64,000 bases of DNA, taken from NCBI GenBank assembly GCA_021234155.1, contig JAJEKV010000110.1, positions 1,766,338-1,830,337 of the forward strand, read 5' to 3'. Numbering within the stretch: the first letter of the stretch is position 1; the number at the start of each line of letters is the position of its first letter. The position numbers were made by a program, and so were the translations under genes. The notes under the pieces were generated by a model. It searched no databases. It saw only the letters and a program-made list of their open reading frames with translations, and was not told the origin of the DNA. Below are positions 11,934 through 23,494 of the stretch, in pieces. This DNA comes from Isoetes taiwanensis. Taxonomy: Eukaryota; Streptophyta; Lycopodiopsida; Isoetales; Isoetaceae.

Positions 11934-12176
11934 TCACTCATCATCAACATCAAAGCTCGTGATGCTATTCAGCTCATAGATCTCCTGATCAGGAAGCCAG
12001 TAAATGTGGACTTTAACATGAGTGAGCTTCCTGCAAGCACTAGCAGGACCATCAGCCTTAGATTGGAGCCATGGATCAAGATTGACACCATTTCTTGCGC
12101 ATTCATTCAGATCATTGTAGCTCAAGTAGCACTTGAAAGATCGGATGTGCTCTGGACGAGGCATCGAGGAAGCCAT
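11934..12176 (-). CDS. small protein of an unnamed 80-residue family, copy 2
   Basis: Intact 80-codon frame beginning MASSMPRPEHIRSFKC. Core pattern: KC.LSYNDLNEC, LDPWLQSKA, HVKVHIYWLPD, YELNSITS, acidic DVDDE end. It is a tandem paralogue of the gene at 11411-11653 on the same strand, with homologous upstream sequence including the TATA box. A third relative is encoded at 35763-36029. Not recognised as a known family; a DNA- or protein-binding accessory protein of a mobile element is possible but speculative. Confidence 0.6.
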   Translation of the reverse strand: MASSMPRPEHIRSFKCYLSYNDLNECARNGVNLDPWLQSKADGPASACRKLTHVKVHIYWLPDQEIYELNSITSFDVDDE

Positions 12177-12211
12177 GGAAAATGAATGATCTCTACCCCC
12201 GAGTCGAGCTG

Positions 12212-12219
12212 TTTTTATA
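12212..12219 (-). promoter_or_regulatory. TATA box of small-protein gene copy 2
   Basis: CACTATAAAAACAGCTC on the minus strand, 36 bases before the ATG, the same spacing as in copy 1. Confidence 0.6.
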
Positions 12220-13044
12220 GTGGAGTGAAATTATTGATGTGAATTATTGGTGTAGAATGTAGGGCCATTATTGGGCTTCTACAAGTATCATGTACACGTA
12301 CAAGTATAACACATAATTTGCATGTATATGTGTATGTTAATTACCTCATGTTTGTTGGGCTCGAGAACAAGGTGAAAGTATTCGTGCTTGAGCAAATAAG
12401 GTGTGCTTAAAATTCTCAAAATTGCGTTATTTTATCCAATTAATGAAATCATGCTTTAATATTAAAGCAGCAACCTTATTGGACATCTCCCTTTTGGACT
12501 GAAAGCTCTAATAACATATTGTTACAAACAATAGCTTCTAAGTCCAGGACTTGAACTCAGATAATAATCTAAGCTCAACCTCCTACAATCTTCTCTCTTT
12601 ATCTCCTGCAAGCACTTCTCAATAAAAATCCACGAAGGATGAATTAAGCACAAAACTATCCACAAAGGATGAATTAAGCACAAAGGTTTGCATAGATCAA
12701 GCACAAAACTTTTCAGGCAAGTCCTTAAATCACATAGACATAGAACTGCCAGCACAAACTAGATACAGACAGTATCAGATAGATTGGCTTTTTGTAGCAA
12801 ACATACAAGCATAGATTTCTTCTGATCCCAATCAAATCTGCTCCAACCAGATATACCATATGTGAAACTGTATGCTATCAAATATGGCATGAATAATCTA
12901 TTTTCGACCAAAGCTAATTTTGCTGCATTATTCCGTTTGGATAGATATATCTGCTAATACTCACAATTTTATAATTGTTTCACGCAAAGCTAATTACGGA
13001 CGTTATGCCACATATGTCCATTACCACTTAGGTATGCAATAGTT
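12220..13044. other. no gene; short direct repeat
   Basis: AT-rich sequence without coding signal. A unit containing GGATGAATTAAGCACAAA is repeated twice at about 12636-12685. Confidence 0.5.
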
Positions 13045-13880
13045 CCAGTAGTATGGAATAACGTGATAGAATCCCGGCGTAAAGACAGTTGAGGGCATTC
13101 ATATTACATTGTTAGAGGTGAAATTCTTGAATTTATGAAAGACGAACTAATGTAAAAGCCTTTGCCAAGGACACGTTCATTAATTAATAATGAATGTTGG
13201 GGCCTCGAAGACGATCAGATACTGTCCTAGTCTCAACCTTCAACGATGCCAACTAGGGATCCGCAGATATTACTTCGATGACTCCGCCAACACCTCATGA
13301 GAAACCAAAGTTCTGGGTTTCGGGGGAGTATGGTTACAAGGCTGAAACTTATAAGAATTGACGAAAGGGCACCACCAGGAGTGGAGCCTACAGCTTAATT
13401 TGACTTAACATGGGGATACTTACAAGGTCTAGACATAGAAAGGATTGACAAATTGAGAGCTCTTTCTTGATTCTATGGGTGGTGATGCATGGCCATTCTT
13501 AGTTAGTTTAGTGTTAACAAATGAGACCACATCCTGCTAACTAGCTAGCGAATGTCTTCCTTTGCGGCCAACTTCTTAGAGAGGTATGCACATCTAACAG
13601 ATGGAAGTTTGAGTTAGGTGTTCTGGGCCGCACACACGCTACACTGATGAATTCAATGAGTGCATGCCCTGGGTCAATAGGCTCGAGCAATCTTTTGAAA
13701 TTTCATCGTAATGGGGATAGATCATTGCTATTATTGATTTTCAACAAGGAATTCCTAGTAAGCGCAGGTCAATAGCTCGCATTGACTGCATCCTTGACCT
13801 TTTGCACACCGCACATCGCTCCTACCAATTGAATGGTCCGGTGAAGTGTTCGAATTGCCTCGACGCTCGCGCTTCACTGT
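13045..13880 (+). pseudogene. decayed nuclear 18S rRNA fragment (3' half)
   Basis: Colinear with the 3' half of nuclear 18S rRNA. Landmarks include AGAGGTGAAATTCTTGAATT, AAAGACGAACTAATG, TCGAAGACGATCAGATACTG, GGGCACCACCAGGAGTGGAG, ATTCTATGGGTGGTGATGCA and CGCTCCTACCAATTGAATGG. It lacks about the first 1000 bases and the last ~100, has deletions (for example after GGAAGTTTGAG) and many substitutions that look like C-to-T and G-to-A. It cannot be functional. It is eukaryotic cytosolic rRNA, not organellar. Confidence 0.9.
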
Positions 13881-14240
13881 AAGTGACCAGGTGAGGAGTT
13901 CATCAGAAAAATTTGCATACACCCTTTGACAATTTGTTCGCAGTCACTCTGCCTGTCTTTAGAAGAATATCATGATAGAAGACCATTAAAACGTAAAAAA
14001 CAGATAGGTGCAATTCAGCCCTATCCGCCTATCACGCCGTGCCACTTGGCACTTTTATTTTACAGGAATGTTAATGGCTGAAACAAACACAGACTCAAAT
14101 ATTTTTACTGCGGCAAGAATCGCGTTTACCTCACATTCTGCAGCGTTTATCTCACATCCAGCGATTCTACCCTACATTCTCTGATTTTACCCAGCATTCT
14201 GGGCTGCTGAATTGCACCTCTCTGTCTTCCACGTTACAGC

Positions 14241-14330
14241 AATGGCAATCTACTTGCCATTCTCGGGATGTCATCAGGACTCGGCGCAAGGCCGCGTGTT
14301 TATCCCGTGAATGGCAAGTAGATTGCCATT
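14241..14330. repeat. 29-bp-arm hairpin
   Basis: Arms 14241-14269 and 14302-14330 are inverted copies with a single mismatch and a 32-base loop. Within each arm AATGGCAA...TTGCCATT is itself a smaller palindrome. It could be a tiny foldback element or a precursor of small RNA. Confidence 0.7.
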
Positions 14331-14382
14331 CCTGTATAAAGAAAGTGTACATGATGATGTTTAGATGTAAGGCCCTCTTTTA

Positions 14383-14690
14383 AAGCTCGTCCAAGATTGT
14401 GTGAGCTTCCTCCAATTCACCACCCTTGCAAAAACCATCAATGACGATGCCATATGAGATATTACTTGGTCGAATGCCATTTTCTAGCATATATTCAGAG
14501 GCATCCTCTAACATCCTGGCCCTGTAAAGGCCTTTCATTATAGTGTTATATAAAACAACATATACAACAAAATCTCTCTTCATAGCTCATTTTAAGGGCA
14601 TCATCAAATTTATCTTCTTTGCAAAAATCATCCATCACAACATTAGGTTTGATTCCGCTTCTCAACAGTTCCTTAAACAATGAGGATGCT
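14383..14690 (-). pseudogene. PPR-repeat fragment
   Basis: Minus-strand frame with two to three degenerate pentatricopeptide motifs: SLFKELLRSGIKPNVV, then VLYNTIMKGLYRARMLEDA and ISYGIVIDGFCKGGELEEA. The pattern is that of P-type repeats in organelle RNA-binding proteins. A frame disruption lies near 14585 and there is no start or complete array. It may be a broken relative of the PPR gene at 16133 or an exon of a lost gene. Confidence 0.55.
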
Positions 14691-14719
14691 TTAATAATAT
14701 GACGATGCTTCTATAATGT

Positions 14720-16132
14720 GCTTAGAAGTGCAATATGAATGTAAACGTTTGTTAAATAACCAAAGGAAGACATCTTCTGAAAGATGCCATAAGGTTTGCA
14801 AATTATCTGTCACTATGATTTTGGCAGTGGTTAACCGAGAAAGGGGGGTTTGGGTTTTGGTAAAAAAATTGGACCTTGGCTTAATATTTTTGGAGTTGCA
14901 AAACTCGTGGCGGCTGCCGTTCGAGCATGGTGGCCGACTGATACCAGGGATTTGAGACAGGTAGTGAGAAACCAAGGAAGAAGAAGAAGCAGAGAAGCGG
15001 GAGAAGCCGAGGAGAAGAAGCGGGAAGAAGCAGAGGAGCCGGATGCAGAGGGAAACAATAACTACTGTTTTCCGGATCTATTTCTGAGGTGGGGCGAGGC
15101 AGGGAAAACAACAGCTACGAACAGCTAGTAATTAAGCTGAGAAGGGCACCTACCAAGCTTCCGCCTTTGTGGCAGCTCCCGCCTTAGGCAGATGCAGACA
15201 AAGGGTTTTAGTTTTGAGCTGTTGGGTGCAATAATTCTTTATGCCTTCTCGTGCCCCTCTAAATTCGTGCGAATCGGCCCATGCGAGCTCTGTTTCTTTG
15301 GAATAATCAGATGGGCGATCACTTTTGCTTTTGGGTTCAATCCTTCTGACTATTTTTTCCAAATGTGCTTCAGAACTTCCTCTTTTTCTCTGTATCAAGC
15401 TCAATTTTTTTTCCGCAGAGGTGCAGAAGAGGCTCAGAAGAAGACCAACTTCTGGTGAAAATGCAGTTCTGTTGAGCTATGTCACCTTCTCAGTAAATGC
15501 CACGGCTTCACTCTCATTCCTTCCTATTTGTGCGTCACTCTTATTTGTTCTTATCTGTGTTCTGTGTTCTGTGAATGCACAATGGTAATATATTCATTTC
15601 TCATGTGTATGGATTCAAGTATACCATGTATGTATATACGTATTTGGACGTATGGGGTGCACAAACTTATACGTGGGGCTGATGTGTAAATTTCACGACC
15701 CTTCATTTGGCATATTCATGGAACTATGCCTGGATCCAATGATCCAAAAAAAACAATAAGGAATGTGCCAAAAGGGTGCCATATGCATCTGGATATGCAC
15801 TCTATCATATTAGAAGTTCTCACAAAAAACTATATGTCATAAGAGAGTGTTCAAACCTATTTGATCATTGATGCTTCCGACTTTATTAAGAATCCCAACC
15901 GTTTTACTCATGGCCACGGACAAATGGGAGCTACAAGAATCGGCCTCCACTCGCAAATTAACTGCAATAGCAAGTTTAGTTAGGCCAATTGGGTAGGAAT
16001 ATTCAGAAATATTCTGGCATGTACCCAGAATATTCCCATCCAACAACAGCAGCGAGGGCTAGGTAACCCAAAAAGGCGGAAATCTTAAAAAATTTTGCAC
16101 CCTTAACACGCTTATACAATGTTCGGGAGGAT
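14720..16132. other. no gene recognised upstream of the PPR gene
   Basis: Open frames on both strands at 14831-15588 are compositionally biased (GA-rich/CT-rich) and carry no motif. Promoter elements of the PPR gene should lie in the last few hundred bases. A seven-codon upstream frame (ATG at about 16119) overlaps the PPR start. Confidence 0.4.
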
Positions 16133-17626
16133 ATGGCGCTGATAAAATCCCATGCATTGCTTAGGTTGTTGCCGGAGGCTGCACTTGACAAAAAGCATCC
16201 CACTGGAATTTCTTCCTTCAAGTTTAGTTCCGCGCAGCTTACAGTAGAAACAAGGAAGCTATTAGAAGTGGTGAGGTCTGAGAGGTTCAAAAGAGTGCCA
16301 TTAGAAAAGGCTCTAAATTTGTGGTACGAGAATGAAAAAAAGAAAGATATAACGGAGAAAGTTGTCGTCCAGGTACTAAAAGCTTTGAGCAATGATCCCA
16401 TAGCGGCATTGGAGTTTTTTAGGTGGGTGGGATCTAAATTTAACCATATTTCATTTACTTGTAATTGCATGTTGGACATCATTGTGAAGAACATGGGAAT
16501 TGAGAAAGGATATGCGATTTATAAAGATGAGTTGAATAAGACTGCTGAACCTGATAATTATACATATAGGATTTTAATTCGTGGTTTTTGCAAGGCTGGA
16601 AAGGTCTATGATGGATGTACCATGATTCAGGAGATGATGGAGAAGGGGTTACCTGGCGATGTTGTCGTGTATAATATTTTATTTCATGGATTGTGTAAAG
16701 GGGGGGATGTTATGCTGGCAATGCATTATTTTAAACAAGTTCTGAATGAAGGTGGATGTGCTCCAGATTTGGTCACATATAATACTCTTGTTGATGGACT
16801 GTGCAAGGCTGGGAATGTTGAAATGGCCTTGAAGCTCGTAGATGAGATGATCGATAACAAGTTGTTCCCCGATGTTTTTACTTATACATGTATTATTGAT
16901 GGCTTGTGCAAGAGCAACAGAGTAGAAGAGGCTTATAGCATGCTGCAGGAAATGACAGCCAAAGATTGCCTTCCAAATGTAGTTACATATAGTGCTCTGA
17001 TAAGTGGCTTTTGCAAATTGAAAAAGATTGATGAAGCTTATGACCTTATTCAAGTTATGTTTAGACTGGGATACGTTCCAGATATAGTAACATATACTGC
17101 TCTTATTGATGGCCTTTGTAAATCAGAAAAGATGAATGCTGCTTACAGACTTTTCAGGAGTTTACTTCAGAAACATTGTGCTCCAAACGTTATCACATAT
17201 AGTACACTCATTGATGGCCTCTGTAAATCTCAACAAGTGGATGAGGCATATGATCTTATTCAAGAAATGATTTCACGAGGTTGTGCTCCAAATGTTGTGA
17301 CATACAGTGCATTAATAGATGGACTTTGCAAGGCCGGTAGGATAAATGATGCATATAACTTGCTCCAAGGAATGGCTAGGCATGGTTGTTTTCCAAATGT
17401 TATAACATATAACACCCTTATTGATGGTCTTTGCAAACAAGGTAACTCAAATGATGCTCTTCAACTTTACCAGAGTATGGAGGAGCAAGGCTATATACCA
17501 TCAGTTGTCACTTATACTAGCCTTATCCGTGGTCTTTGCAAAGCAGGGAAATCAAATGAGGTGCAGAGACTTCTGAGCAAAATGGTTGCTATGGATTTAG
17601 TACCTCCAAAAGGAACTAGGTTTTAG
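16133..17626 (+). CDS. P-class pentatricopeptide-repeat protein
   Basis: Intact intronless frame of 497 codons. The first ~35 residues are hydrophobic/basic with Ser (MALIKSHALLRLLPEAAL...) and could be an organelle transit peptide. Residues ~142-492 hold ten 35-residue PPR motifs of P type (typical form VVTYNTLIDGLCKAGRI), so the protein should bind single-stranded RNA in mitochondria or plastids. No E, DYW or SMR domain follows. Residues at code positions 5 and last for repeats 2-9 are ND, ND, TN, SD, TN, SN, SN and NS. The C-terminus ends soon after the last repeat. It is the one clearly intact host-type gene here. Confidence 0.88.
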   Translation: MALIKSHALLRLLPEAALDKKHPTGISSFKFSSAQLTVETRKLLEVVRSERFKRVPLEKALNLWYENEKKKDITEKVVVQVLKALSNDPIAALEFFRWVGSKFNHISFTCNCMLDIIVKNMGIEKGYAIYKDELNKTAEPDNYTYRILIRGFCKAGKVYDGCTMIQEMMEKGLPGDVVVYNILFHGLCKGGDVMLAMHYFKQVLNEGGCAPDLVTYNTLVDGLCKAGNVEMALKLVDEMIDNKLFPDVFTYTCIIDGLCKSNRVEEAYSMLQEMTAKDCLPNVVTYSALISGFCKLKKIDEAYDLIQVMFRLGYVPDIVTYTALIDGLCKSEKMNAAYRLFRSLLQKHCAPNVITYSTLIDGLCKSQQVDEAYDLIQEMISRGCAPNVVTYSALIDGLCKAGRINDAYNLLQGMARHGCFPNVITYNTLIDGLCKQGNSNDALQLYQSMEEQGYIPSVVTYTSLIRGLCKAGKSNEVQRLLSKMVAMDLVPPKGTRF

Positions 17627-20600
17627 CAAAAATGTTACTGCATGAAATGAGTAGAAACAGGGCAGTGAAGTGATGGGCTTTATTACAGTTAAGCTGTAGT
17701 TATGAATAGGAAGTTACACCTTATGCAAAATGATTTTTACGCAGACAGGAAAGTAGTCTATTTGCCAAGGCTATTTTTGTAACTCTGTCTGCGGTGGACC
17801 AAGGAATGCATCCATAATAAACTGTGGAGCAGAGCAGATGTACAATAGGTTTTGTGTGGCAAAATAAAGTTGACTTGTAATTCCAGTTCTTTATCGAAAA
17901 TTGATTCAGCAATGCAGCCTTTGAATTGCCTTTCAGAGAAAGAATGGGAAGATTAATAGTTAGCATGTTGAAAAAGGGGGGCGCAGTTGGAGGGTTGGCC
18001 TGTAGCTGGTTTGAGAGTGAATGTAAAGTTGATGAGATTGCGCATAAAGCCAACTATTCCTAAATGCTACCTTCATGTGCAATCCATCGTATCATTCTAG
18101 TCTTTTAAAGTTGAAAATGTTTCATGAAACACGGTGGAATCTTTCATGAAAATGTTGAGAGGAAAACCACAAAAGAACAATAAGATTTATCCCAATATTT
18201 TGGAGCAACTGCTTGTGTTTTGTATATAACGAAATTCTAGTGCAGAACTCTGAAACTTAGACAATGTGAGGCAGTGGAAGTGACAGCAATTGCAGTGAGA
18301 TGATGAAGGTTATGAATGGTGTATATAACAGGTATAAATTGCATACTAGGTTGCATGCATGCTTACATTATTATTCTACTTTTCACATTAACTCAGCGTT
18401 CATGCATTTCAGGCAAGAACGGAGTGAGGTCCAGACTTTCTATTCCAACAAGGTGATGTAGCATAATATAAACATGTGATGCATGTAGACATACATTGTG
18501 AAAAAGAATACTTGCCAAATGCATCAAACATCGCTTCGAGTATGCTCATTTGAACATTCGCCATCAGGGTTCAGCAAACCTTCTTTTGCTCTGTAGTTTC
18601 CTACAAGTTTAGAGTTACCCAGGTTATTTACGAACCTAACCAGCTATGTCTTAAGGATTACCTTTATTTTACAGCAGGAAACTACTTTGTAAAATTTGAT
18701 GGCTTGTAAGGATACATTCATCATTAAATCAAAGCTTTGGGATTTGATTAACCTTAGACCACCCTGTTATGGCAACGAAATTTATCTCCCCCTTTTCTTA
18801 ATAGGAATTCTGAGAATCATAATCACCACAAGCCACAGCACTGGATCCAATTTTGAGAATGAAATGGCACAGTAACACAGTAATTTACCTATACATTGCT
18901 TAAAGGAACGCATCCGAACAATCAATGCAGACACAAATATACATATTTTTGTAGCTGGCCATTTCTTTAAAAGAGCATCCGAAGATTGTGCAAATCGTCA
19001 GTATATATCAGCGGGGATGTAGTTAGTCGGGCCAAAAACGGTGGCCATCCGTCCTGATACCATCGCATGTATGGCTCTGCAATAAATTGCCTCTGTAATT
19101 TTGCATGGTGATTTAGTACTAGGTAATTCCCCCCTCGAGAAGCTTTCCTCGAGGGAATATCCTGAGGCGGCTCCGCCAGATGAGGCGGTGCACAAGCGGC
19201 ACCGCCGAGTCTGGCGGCGCCGCCGAGGGATATGCCCTCGAGGAAAGCTTCGAGAGAGGGACAATTACCTTACATAATAACCATTGGTTTCAAATTTCCA
19301 GATTCTATCGCTCAGTGGGCATCAATTCTCTCAGTGGTGCATCAGTTGTGTGAGGAAGTAGAAGATTTGATCTCAAAAAGGTGAAGGAAGCAGAAGATTT
19401 GATCTTAGAAGGCTGAAAAATACCAGAACAGAGTTTTTCTTCATTGCAGCATAGACAACCTGCACAATCCGTTTGATTCGTCTGTTCGTGCAGAACTCAA
19501 TTTGGTTTGAGTCGAAAGATTTGCAGACAGGGCGCTGGCCGGCTTATATAAGAAAGATCCTTTATCTACAATAAAAAAAAGCTAGGGTTGTGCATATCCA
19601 CCTGCATGCCATTGGCTATGGTTGCCCGACACTTTGTGGATGCAGATCGACTGCAAGGCGGCGATGTCGTGACAGATTGAAGCCAGAGATCGGAGACGGA
19701 TTGAAGCCCCTGTTTTGCTCCGACGGATTGAAGCCCCTGTTTTGCTCTGCTCCTGTTTTGTTGTGCCACGATTTGGAATTTGCACTCTAGCGGCGCCGCT
19801 CCGCAAAACGCGGAACCTTATTCTGCATAATAATATTGAAGGAATAATGACGTAATTTGAAGCCAATGGTTATTACGCATCGGGAATACGGTTTGTACAA
19901 CACTTCATCTTGTAAAATACTCATGCACATTTTAATACGGAGCACAACTAAGGGTGAGATTCCACTACGGTGGACGTTCTTTGAGGGGCGTGGAATTAAA
20001 GTTCCTCAATTTAAGCAACAATTTTTACGGGGTGATTCCACATATCAAAGATAAAAAAATCCACGTAAGCCACATTAAAGGATGAAGAAAGAAAAATAGA
20101 ACTAGTAGTAAGGTAGGCTTGGGGCAAAGGGTCGGGGAGAAAAGGAAGTATTCTGGGCAGATTTTGAGTATACAGAATGCGTATCGGAATGTGTGTTGAG
20201 AAAAAGAATGAATCCTGACGAAGAATGCACTAAAAGAGTGAATTTTGATCATTGGTATAAGCGAAGATGAGTAGGAAGAGGTAAGCCCTTATAGTGGATA
20301 CTAAACTCAACTAAACCAAGTATAGTTGGAATATAAAGTCAATATAAGATGTGCAACGACAAAGCTAGGTGAGGGAAGTGGCATGCTTAACCATCAGAAG
20401 TCTTAGCATGATGACATAGATAATGAAACACAAAGTAGAAGATAATTGTTTTGGTCGTAAATAAGTTGTTGATAAAATATATATTGTCCTCGTGGCCATT
20501 TAAGTTGTCAGACATGTGTGTCCATTGAGGGGCACAAAGGCACGCCTGAGAAACTTTGACAAGATAGTGCTTACACTACATTGTGTGGAGTTGTTGTGAA

Positions 20601-20645
20601 GTCATAAGCTATTTGCTATTAATTATGCATTTGCAAACGGGAGAC
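17627..20645. other. no gene; MITE and short tandem duplication
   Basis: No coding signal on either strand. Contains a foldback MITE (19121-19270) and a 26-bp direct duplication with 27-bp period (19695-19747). Confidence 0.5.
19121..19270. mobile_element. 150-bp foldback MITE
   Basis: Ends AGGTAATTCCCCC and GGGACAATTACCT are inverted copies. The arms continue inward through CTCGAGAAGCTTTCCTCGAGGG on the left and its near-complement on the right, leaving a GC-rich centre made of GGCGGC/GCCGCC repeats. No clear target-site duplication. Non-coding. Confidence 0.6.
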
Positions 20646-21743
20646 TATGACGCTCCCCACAAAGTATATGACACCACGCCATATACTCTACAAGAAATCC
20701 CTCATCTAGCACCGTCGGCTACGTGGGCCCTGAGTCTGCCCCGTTCCTGGAATGGCCAGGACGTGGGTAGGGAGACACAGAGGTGTCTTGCGCGCCCGTC
20801 CCCTATGGGCTCCTATAACAGCGGAAGCACACTACAACATCAGCACTGGCAAACTAATACAACATAATCAACTACTACGAAGGGTAGCACATCATCCATC
20901 CATAGATCCATCATAGATATCAACATATCGTAAAACATATAAACTCTTACTCAGGCTCAGACTCATAGGGAAAGTAGACTGGCGACTGGGTCTCAAGATA
21001 GAGCAGACCGAGATATAACAATCCGCCCCTCCTGTGCATGCTTTGCAGATGGGCTAGAACAAGCTATGGGGCAACGGTAACCTGCCAGATACGCAACCTC
21101 AAGGTATCACCCTACGAGGATACTCTGGGTTGCGTCTCCTTGGTCTGATAAGGTAGGAAGAGAGGGACTCCCTTCTCGGAGCACAATGATTCGATAGGCG
21201 GCTAGAGAATGTGGCGACACACGCTCGTCCCCGATTGAACTTCCCTAAACAGGAGCCAGGCCAAACCTTGCAACTCCTGAGGTTCAGGGTGGCACCATCG
21301 ATCCAGGAAGTGCCAAACCCATACTCGACCCTCGCGAAGTGACGGGCTATAGGCCTAGCTCACGTCGGGTCCCCAGTACTTGCGCTCAGTAGGGACTCCC
21401 TCTATCTTGCCAATGACCCCATTGTGTGGTGCTCAGTCACTTCATAACTTCCATAGCCTGGTGGGCTCTATGCACAGGCTGCATATAATAGGATCGCTCA
21501 CGCATGTAGGTTCTAGAATATTCTAGAACCTCATGGAAACAACCCCGCATATGAGAAAGACATGAGGGAATATCTTCAACAAGTATTGGTAGTGCACTTG
21601 ACAATGGTGTGTGACTTGCAACTAGAAGGTTATAAGTTCAACCCTTGTCTTGTGCAACTACCCTTTTGCAACCGTGTGACGACCATCTTTTGTACATACG
21701 AGTATAATGTTCGTATGATACGAATATCCGTATGGTCGTCACA
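20646..21743 (-). repeat. LTR (3' LTR) of minus-strand chromovirus
   Basis: On the minus strand the segment starts TGTGACGACCATACGG directly after the chromodomain frame and ends near GGGAGCGTCATA. Internal blocks (GGTGTCTTGCGCGCCC, CCCTATGGGCTCCTAT, CCGCCCCTCCTGTGCAT) are shared with the solo LTR at 23578-25213, so both belong to one LTR superfamily. The terminal dinucleotide at the left end is altered. Confidence 0.65.
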
Positions 21744-21748
21744 TCATC

Positions 21749-23330
21749 CCCCTCCTAGGACGGCAACGAGTCCTCGGAGCTGGGGCCGGAGTACCCAAAC
21801 TTGGCTTATCCGAGTAACCTCGGTGAAATACCACAATTTTATCAGGAGCATTAGTCAGATTCTCGGCAAGCTCCCATGTTCCATCACTTGGCGAGTATTC
21901 TTCCTAATCGACCAAGTAATACAATCGCCGACGAAGAAACTTGGAGTCTAGAATCTCCCAAACCTCGAACTCCTCATGATCATCACTTTCCACTGGTGGT
22001 GAAGGTGGAGGTACTCGATCTGGAAATGGATTTGCCATATAGGGTTCCAACAAAGACACATGGAACACTGGGTGAAGTCGAACTGACGGCGGAAGCTCCA
22101 GACGGAAAGTAGCATCACCAACTCATTCAATGATCCGATAGGGACCCAAGCGCCAGTCGTCGAGCTTGTTACAAGAACGAGCTGTCGGCAAACCCCGAGT
22201 AAGAGCCACAATATCACCAACTATAAAAGGAGGAACATCTTGGCGGTGTTGATCTGCATGATAACAATAACGTGTTTGGGCCTGGAGGAGATGGTGATGA
22301 AGATCATCTTGGAGCATGTGGAGCTTCTCGAGCCTGCCCTCGGCACTGGGATTGATTGCATCATATCCAGGAGCAATGAAAGACCATCGGGGATGCATGC
22401 CAAAATTAATAAAGAACGATGTCTGGCCCATGGAAGCATGGACAGAATTATTGTAAACAAATTCTGCCAGGGGTAGCCCATCAACCTAGTTATCCTGCTG
22501 ATAATTGATGAAACATCGCAAATACTGCTCAAGTGTTTGATTAGTGCGCTCCATTTGCTCGTTGGTCTCTGGGTGATGTCCGAAAGAGAGCGAACATTCC
22601 AAATGCAAGAGTTGCAAAAGGCGCCTTAAAAAACTGGCAACAAACTGGGGGCCGCGGTCACTGGCAATGGTATCTGATAAGCCATGGAGTCGAACCACCT
22701 CTCGAAGCAAGAGAACAGTTGTGACTTCACTGGAGATAGAAGTGGTGCAAGGAATGAAATGCACCATTTTGGAAAAATGGTCAACGACAATAAGGATGGC
22801 GTCATGGCCCTGGGAGGATGGAAGCTCGACAATGAGATCTATTGAAATACTCTTCCAAGGACCGGCTGAAACTGGTAAAGGCTGAAGTAGGCCATGTGGA
22901 CGGTGGTTGGGAGCTTTTGCACGACAGCAAATATCATATGAGTGTACAAAAGTCTCAATAGTGCGGTGAAGACATGGCCACCAATAATCTCGAGCAACGA
23001 GTTCCAGTGTCTTCGCAATCCCAAAAATGGCCGGCGAGAGGAGAATCATGAAAGGACTGTAGAACTTGAAGTCGAGGAGTACCATCTGGAATATACATAA
23101 GTCCATCTTGAGACTCAAAATGATCATAGTCCAATCTCATTTGCCGGGAAGACGATGCTGAGCCAAGATGTGAAAATACATCCTGCGCCAAAGGATAAAG
23201 AAGAAGAGATGCTCGAATAGGCTCCAACAAGGATGTATCATGAGGTCTCTCAAACAAGGTGATGGCCATAAGCTGGAAACGATCAGGTCCTAGACTAACT
23301 TGTGATTGTTGATCAAATGCTGGCTCCTCC
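21749..23330 (-). pseudogene. chromovirus integrase with chromodomain, truncated
   Basis: Minus-strand frames give the integrase zinc-binding region (FHDSPLAGHF ... WWPCLHRTIETFVHSYDICC), the catalytic core (SIDLIVELPSSQGHDAILIV, ASDRGPQFVASF, EQMERTNQTLEQYL, which hold the D, D and E), then the C-terminal part and a chromodomain (EFEVWEILDSKFLRRRLYYL, with TGG changed to TAG in the aromatic cage region). Frameshifts occur at about 22960 and 22450. Protease and RT are missing upstream, so this is a 5'-truncated element next to its 3' LTR. Confidence 0.75.
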
Positions 23331-23399
23331 GCCTTAAGTTCGAAATAGGATCTGCGAGAAATAGCATCTGGTTTCCTTTAAAGTGTGGCAGGCCGAAAT

Positions 23400-23494
23400 T
23401 TGATGATGAAATCCCAAAATGAAAAGGCAGAATTTCTTATATGAGAAGGCAAAAAGGCAAAAGAAAGAATGCAATATGAAAATTACTGGACTTG
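23400..23494 (+). mobile_element. LINE ORF1, left part (interrupted)
   Basis: The reading frame KRQNFLYEKAKRQKKECNMK continues across the ACTTG target site into the frame at 63548 (ITGLEEL...). This proves that the large retrotransposon inserted into a LINE ORF1. The left limit of the LINE segment is uncertain. Confidence 0.6.
23490..23494. repeat. 5' target-site duplication ACTTG
   Basis: ACTTG directly precedes the 5' LTR and recurs at 63548-63552 directly after the 3' LTR. Confidence 0.9.

Noticed and set aside
13045-13880. Mitochondrial or plastid small-subunit rRNA insertion
   Set aside because: Landmark sequences are those of nuclear 18S rRNA, not organellar rRNA.
14831-15588. Overlapping open frames near 15 kb
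   Set aside because: GA/CT-rich bias opens frames on both strands; no homology recognised.
18998-19264. 88-codon minus frame
   Set aside because: It coincides with the arms and GC-rich centre of the foldback MITE.
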